Assembly: GCA_038251325.1 (NCBI GenBank) | Contig: JBBSBL010000085.1 | Location: 1-8,662 of the forward strand | Length of the DNA: 8,662 nucleotides | Reading direction: 5' to 3' | From: JBBSBL01 sp038251325 | Lineage (GTDB): Bacteria > Actinomycetota > Thermoleophilia > Solirubrobacterales > Solirubrobacteraceae | In this document: in pieces, positions 5,205 to 8,662 of the stretch | How positions within the stretch are numbered: position 1 is the stretch's first letter | How the letters are laid out: each line of letters begins with the position of its first letter | Notes under the pieces: model-generated | Told to the model about the DNA's origin: nothing | Seen by the model: the letters and a program-made list of their open reading frames with translations, nothing else | Database searches by the model: none | Program-made: the position numbers and the translations under genes

Positions 5205-6632
5205 ATGCCTCACGCACAACGGCCGGTGGTGCTCGTGGCCGGCGCGGGCGTCGCGGCGCTCGAGGCCCTGCTGGCGCTTCGCGTCCTCGCGGGCCCGGCC
5301 ATCGACCTCGAGTGGCTCGCGCCCGGCACCGAGTTCGTCTACCGACCGATGGCCGTCGTCGAGCCCTTCGGCCGTGGCGAGGCGCGCCGGATCCCGCTCG
5401 CCAGGGTGGCCGAGGACCAGTCCTTGCGCCTCCACCAGGGGGCCCTGGCCGAGGTCGACCCGGAGCGCCCGTACGCGGTCGCGGACGACGGCCGGCGGCT
5501 GGCCTGCGACGCGCTCGTCGTGGCGCTCGGCGCGTCGCCCGTCCCGGCCGTGCCGGGGGCCATCACGTTCGCCGGACCCGAGGAGGCCGCCGAGGTGCGC
5601 CGGGCGCTGGGCGACCTCCAGGCCGGCCGCGCCCGCAGCATCGCCTTCGCCATGCCGTCCGGGGCCTCGTGGCCGCTGCCGCTCTATGAGCTCGCGCTGA
5701 TGACCGAGAACCACCTGCGCGCGGCCGGGGCGGACGAGGTCGAGATCACGATCGTCACCCCCGAGGCTCGTCCGCTCGAGATGTTCGGCCCGGGCGCCTC
5801 CGCCGATCTCGACTCGCTGCTCGCCGCGCGCGACATCAGGGTTCGCGCCCTTTGCATCCCCCGTGACGTCGTCGACGGGCGGCTGCGCCTCGAGGGCGGC
5901 GGCAGCGTCTCCGCGCAGCGGGCCGTCGCCCTCCCGCGGCTCCGGGGGCCGGCGATCCCCGGGCTGCCGTCCGACGACGCCGGCTTCGTCCCCACCGACG
6001 AGCACGGCCGCGTCGTCGGCACGACCGCCGTCTACGCGGCGGGCGACTGCACGGCGTTCCCGCTGAAGCAGGGCGGGCTCGCCACCCAGCAGGCCGACGC
6101 GGTCGCGTCGGCCATCGCCGCCACGATGGGCGTCCCGGGTGAGCCGGAGCCCTTCCGCCCGATGCTCCGCGGGCTCCTGCTGACCGGCTCGACCCCGCGG
6201 TACCTGCGCGCGGATCCGACCCGCCTCGGCGCCGAGGCCACCGTGGCGATCGAGGCGCCGGCCCGACGCCGCCGCGCAGAGCACGCGACGGAGGTCGCGC
6301 ATCGCGCGCTGTGGTGGCCGCCCGCGAAGATCGCCGGGCGCTACCTCGCGCCTTACCTGGCCGACGCCCGTCCGGTCCCGCTCGGCTCCGCGCCGCTCGC
6401 CGATCGCCCCGTGCCGGCCCGGCCCGCGGATCCGCACGACGACGACGAACGGCACGACGCCGCCGAGATGGCGCTGATCCTGGCCGACGGCGACGCGCGG
6501 TTCGGCGACTACTCGACCGCCCTGCGGGCACTCGAGGCGGCCGAGTCCCTCGCCGGGTCCCTACCGCCGGAGTACGCCGAGAAGCGACGGATCTGGCGTG
6601 AGGAGCTGCGCGGCGGCCGCCTGAACGCCTGA
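5205..6632 (+). CDS. FAD-dependent pyridine nucleotide-disulphide-type oxidoreductase (SQR/NDH-2-like) with helical C-terminal tail
   Basis: 475 residues. The N-terminus carries the dinucleotide-binding strand VVLVAGAGVAALEALLALR (8-26), a GxGxxxxE variant typical of this flavoprotein group. A LVVALGASPVPAVPG segment follows. A second conserved segment, PSGASWPLPLYELALM (151-166), resembles the sulfide:quinone reductase and NDH-2 group. The FAD phosphate motif is VYAAGDC (276-282), followed by QGGLATQQADAVASAIA. The paired catalytic cysteines of true sulfide:quinone reductases are not evident, so the electron donor is unknown; a quinone or small-molecule oxidoreductase acting at the membrane is plausible. 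Residues 421-475 form an extra charged helical tail (GDYSTALRALEAAE, then PPEYAEKRRIW) resembling one TPR helix pair. ATG 5205 fits the flavin fold start exactly. Its last codons lie in a 20-bp tandem repeat. Confidence 0.85.
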   Translation: MPHAQRPVVLVAGAGVAALEALLALRVLAGPAIDLEWLAPGTEFVYRPMAVVEPFGRGEARRIPLARVAEDQSLRLHQGALAEVDPERPYAVADDGRRLACDALVVALGASPVPAVPGAITFAGPEEAAEVRRALGDLQAGRARSIAFAMPSGASWPLPLYELALMTENHLRAAGADEVEITIVTPEARPLEMFGPGASADLDSLLAARDIRVRALCIPRDVVDGRLRLEGGGSVSAQRAVALPRLRGPAIPGLPSDDAGFVPTDEHGRVVGTTAVYAAGDCTAFPLKQGGLATQQADAVASAIAATMGVPGEPEPFRPMLRGLLLTGSTPRYLRADPTRLGAEATVAIEAPARRRRAEHATEVAHRALWWPPAKIAGRYLAPYLADARPVPLGSAPLADRPVPARPADPHDDDERHDAAEMALILADGDARFGDYSTALRALEAAESLAGSLPPEYAEKRRIWREELRGGRLNA

Positions 6633-6663
6633 ACCGCTGTTTCAACGCCTGAACCGCCGTTTC
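6624..6663 (+). repeat. Tandem duplication of 20 bp across the oxidoreductase stop codon
   Basis: AACGCCTGAACCGCTGTTTC (6624-6643) is followed directly by a copy with one change (T to C, 6644-6663). The first copy carries the real stop codon TGA (6630-6632). A partial third match, AACGCCTGA, occurs at 6771-6779. No strong hairpin forms from it. Confidence 0.85.
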
Positions 6664-6803
6664 ATACGAGGGGCGGCATCGAGGGTGAGCCTCAGGCCCA
6701 CCACCCGAACCGCATCGCCTTCCCTGCGCCGACCCCCCGAGGCACGGCCCGCGCCGGAAGCCGCCGCCCGAACGCCTGACCGGCGGCAGCTCCAGGGGCC
6801 GAG
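6664..6803. other. Convergent gap with no recognisable gene
   Basis: The stretch between the oxidoreductase repeat and the end of the DUF1254 gene holds no convincing gene. Its only structure is a 7-bp inverted repeat, GCCGCCG (6760-6766) with CGGCGGC (6781-6787), around a 14-nt loop and without a T-tract. It might help end transcription from either side, but this is weak. Confidence 0.4.
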
Positions 6804-8222
6804 TCAGCCGACGCGTTCGACGCCCGGCGCCCGCCAGGCGCGGCTCAGCGCTCGCGCCGTCGGCAGGTAGAGGCGCAGGTTCAGCCGGAGGCCGGCGGCC
6901 GGCGCCGGGAGCCAGTTCACGCCGGCCTCCGCCGGCCGGGTGCGCTGGATGGCGACCACGACCGAGCCGTCGGCTCGCCGCACGAGCGGCGGATGCGAGG
7001 ACCCGAGCGCGTAGCGCTTCGCCGGGTTGGCCACGAGGAAGCCGTCGCTGTCGTACATCGTCAGCGACCAGAACGCGCGCGCGGGAGGAAGCTGCCCGCG
7101 GCCGAACGTCAGCCGGTAGCGGCTGGCGCCGTTCAGCAGGCGGCCGTCGCGGTCGGCGATCGCGATCGGATACATCGCCTCCTCCTCGGTGTTCGCCCCG
7201 ATCCCCGCGATCGCGAGGTCGGCGCGGAACGCGTAGTCGGTCCCGAAGCGCCCGATGTCGCTCGCCGCGACGTACCAGCCCTGGTGGGCGAGGGCGTCGC
7301 GGGCCACCCGCAGGCGGAGGTCACTCGGTCGCGCCGCGCGCTCCTCGTCGACGCCGGCGCGCAGCCCGGCGAGGATGTCGGCGCTCAGGCCGGCGTGCGA
7401 GGGAGTCAGGCCCGGGCCGATGCCGAATCGCCGCAGCCGGGCGAGGATGGCGCGGTCGCGCGCCGGGGGCCGGTTCTCGCGCATCGCGCGACCGAGCGCG
7501 TCGAGGTAGGCGAGGCCGCCCGGCACCGGGAACTTGCGCTCGCGCAGGCCGGGGCGCACCGGCGCCGGGCGCGCGGGCCGGCCGAGCTGCGAGAGCGGCG
7601 TCAGGGTGTATTGCCGCTGGAGTGCGTGCACGCGCCGCAGGTCGCCACGGCTCCCGTCGGTGAGCGTGCGGCCGATGACCCAGATGCGCCGGTAGGCCAC
7701 GCGCAGCACGCGCACGCCGCGGGGAATGGGTCGCCGCAGCCGGGCGCCGGTCCAGACGAGCGCGAGTCGGCCCGCTCGCTGCCCGGTCGTCCGCGTGCCG
7801 GCGTAGCCGACGACGTTGGTCCAGGGGTCGACCAGCTCGAAGTCGTAGAAGCGGCGACCCATGTCCGGGTGGTCGAGGACGACAGGCTCGCGCGCGAGAT
7901 CGAGGTGGGCGATCGAGTAGAGCGTGTCGACGTTCGGCGCGACGACGGTGCGGTCGCGCGGGGTCGCGAATGTCGGCGCGTGGCTGAAGGCGTTGACCGG
8001 CGCGGCGCCCCGGCCGTTGGAGAAGCGGACGCTCGTCTCCTCGCGGCGGATCCGCAGGTACTCGAGGAGCGGAAGCCCGTAGGCGTAGGCGTCGTGGCCG
8101 ACCTGGTTGGCCTCCTCGCGAGTGGGCGCCGTGGCCGCCGGCGCGACGGCGGGCAGCGCGAGCCCGCTCAGCGCGAGCGCGCCGGCGGCGAGGGTGACGA
8201 GGCGGACGCGACGGCGGGACAT
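6804..8222 (-). CDS. Secreted DUF1254/DUF1214 domain protein
   Basis: 472 residues. Residues 1-30 form a signal peptide (MSRRRVR, hydrophobic core, AVAPAA), so the protein is exported. The DUF1254 part is marked by NQVGHDAYAYGLPLLEYLR (39-57), VAPNVDTLYSIAHLDL (94-109) and RFYDFELVDPWTNVVGYAGT (124-143). The C-terminal DUF1214 part (about 340-460) holds NTEEEAMYPIAIADRDG, FWSLTMYDSDGFLV and an ending rich in NLRLYLP. Both domains commonly occur together in exported bacterial proteins of unknown function; no enzyme activity can be claimed. The start is well supported: GGAGGAGAG lies a few bases upstream of ATG 8222, and TAGCCT further up. It stands alone downstream of the small membrane ORF and converges on the oxidoreductase. 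Confidence 0.92.
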   Translation of the reverse strand: MSRRRVRLVTLAAGALALSGLALPAVAPAATAPTREEANQVGHDAYAYGLPLLEYLRIRREETSVRFSNGRGAAPVNAFSHAPTFATPRDRTVVAPNVDTLYSIAHLDLAREPVVLDHPDMGRRFYDFELVDPWTNVVGYAGTRTTGQRAGRLALVWTGARLRRPIPRGVRVLRVAYRRIWVIGRTLTDGSRGDLRRVHALQRQYTLTPLSQLGRPARPAPVRPGLRERKFPVPGGLAYLDALGRAMRENRPPARDRAILARLRRFGIGPGLTPSHAGLSADILAGLRAGVDEERAARPSDLRLRVARDALAHQGWYVAASDIGRFGTDYAFRADLAIAGIGANTEEEAMYPIAIADRDGRLLNGASRYRLTFGRGQLPPARAFWSLTMYDSDGFLVANPAKRYALGSSHPPLVRRADGSVVVAIQRTRPAEAGVNWLPAPAAGLRLNLRLYLPTARALSRAWRAPGVERVG

Positions 8223-8254
8223 CTCTCTCCTCCGGGAGCCGAACGGACGGTTGG

Positions 8255-8260
8255 AGGCTA
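8255..8260 (-). promoter_or_regulatory. Possible -10 box of the DUF1254 gene
   Basis: TAGCCT on the minus strand lies 32 nt before ATG 8222, leaving a leader of about 25 nt that contains the strong GGAGGAGAG ribosome binding site. No clear -35 is seen. Confidence 0.35.
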
Positions 8261-8325
8261 TGCGCTCGCCGCCGGTCGCGTCGCGGTTGTTGGCGCCGGC
8301 GCCGACGGGACGCTGGATGAGCCGG

Positions 8326-8418
8326 CTAGAGCACGAACACGGCGAGCGCGATCAGCACGACGACCAACACCGCCATGATCGCGGCGATGACGACCCCGAC
8401 CCGAGTCTCCCGGCGCAC
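8326..8418 (-). CDS. Small single-span membrane protein, start uncertain
   Basis: From GTG 8418 this is 30 residues: RRETR, then one strong membrane helix (VGVVIAAIMAVLVVVLIALA) ending FVL and TAG. The same frame remains coding-like upstream to the VOC stop: residues SDLDPDGADDAVV, with third bases nearly all G or C. The native protein is therefore probably about 43 residues and begins near 8457, where only an ATC is available and it nearly overlaps the stop of the VOC gene (8450-8452). An acidic N-terminus plus one helix suggests a small inner-membrane protein of unknown role, probably cotranscribed with the VOC gene. Confidence 0.5.
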   Translation of the reverse strand: MRRETRVGVVIAAIMAVLVVVLIALAVFVL

Positions 8419-8449
8419 GACCGCGTCGTCCGCCCCGTCGGGGTCGAGG

Positions 8450-8662
8450 TCAGAGATCGGTGACCCGCGGCGCGTAGCGGTGATGGAGCATGAGCGCGTT
8501 GCCGTCGGGGTCGGCGAAGAACGCCATGTGGCAGACGCTGGTATCGAGCGTGTCGCCCATGAACTCGACGCCCTGCTCCTCGAGCTTCGCGCGCGCCGCG
8601 GCGATGTCCTCGACGTGCAGCGCCACCGCGTTCGGGTTCGCGTGGAACTCGAGCCCGGCCGC
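8450..8662 (-). CDS. VOC-family (glyoxalase/bleomycin-resistance fold) protein, C-terminal 70 residues
   Basis: The N-terminus lies beyond the right edge; 70 residues and the stop remain. The segment has the second half of a VOC domain: a strand with histidine (NAVALHVEDI), a helix (AARAKLEEQGVEF), a MGDTLDTSVCHMAFFADP strand pair and the DPDGNALMLHHRY ending typical of the family. VOC proteins bind a metal and include glyoxalases, dioxygenases and antibiotic-binding proteins. The visible H in ALHVED could be one metal ligand, but the expected glutamate near the end is replaced (NALMLHH rather than N.lEL), so metal binding may differ. The substrate cannot be told. Confidence 0.88.
   Translation of the reverse strand, partial: AAGLEFHANPNAVALHVEDIAAARAKLEEQGVEFMGDTLDTSVCHMAFFADPDGNALMLHHRYAPRVTDL

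Noticed and set aside
4968..6455. Minus-strand open frame of 495 codons opposite the oxidoreductase
   Set aside because: No family motif; the plus-strand frame has FAD-binding motifs and the right base bias.
5205..6632. True sulfide:quinone reductase
   Set aside because: The fold and the PSGASWPLPLYE segment fit the wider family, but the paired redox cysteines are not seen, so sulfide oxidation cannot be claimed.
6760..6787. 7-bp inverted repeat considered as a bidirectional terminator
   Set aside because: The loop is 14 nt and there is no T-tract on either side; such short GC arms arise often by chance here.
6993..8378. Plus-strand open frame of 461 codons opposite the DUF1254 gene
   Set aside because: Arg/Ala/Val-rich antisense shadow; the minus-strand gene has a signal peptide, a strong ribosome binding site and known domains.

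Overview
The window is very GC-rich DNA with almost exclusively G or C at third codon positions. It has short intergenic gaps, GTG starts and several TAnnnT boxes close to start codons. Together with the style of the secreted proteins this suggests a soil-type actinobacterium, most like the Thermoleophilia/Solirubrobacterales. That placement is an inference from composition and protein style, not from a marker gene. I see no rRNA, tRNA, CRISPR array, insertion sequence or phage gene.

Left part (1-2178) is a vitamin B12 locus. A cobalamin riboswitch with a near-consensus B12 box lies on the minus strand at about 1386-1540. It precedes a secreted protein (start 1339) whose first domain resembles DUF4430, the family that includes the C-terminal domain of animal transcobalamin and intrinsic factor. 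A second minus-strand secreted protein begins near 173 in a different frame and runs off the left edge. Its start codon is missing, so a frameshift, sequence error or gene fusion lies near 165-180. Divergent from the riboswitch is a PduO-type ATP:cob(I)alamin adenosyltransferase (1621-2178). The working model is that B12-repressed, exported corrinoid-binding proteins sit beside the enzyme that makes adenosylcobalamin inside the cell.

Middle part (2163-5153): a two-gene minus-strand operon encodes a PAP2-type membrane phosphatase (lacking the usual motif-3 arginine) and a calcineurin-like metallophosphoesterase, joined by a GTGA overlap. Divergent from it is a membrane-anchored CapA/PgsA-type protein, followed by a good hairpin terminator.

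Right part (5205-8662): an FAD-dependent oxidoreductase of the sulfide:quinone reductase/NDH-2 type with a C-terminal helical tail; a gap of about 170 bp with a 20-bp tandem duplication that covers the stop codon; and then minus-strand genes. These are a secreted DUF1254/DUF1214 protein, a tiny single-span membrane protein without a clear canonical start, and the C-terminal part of a VOC (glyoxalase-fold) protein cut by the right edge.
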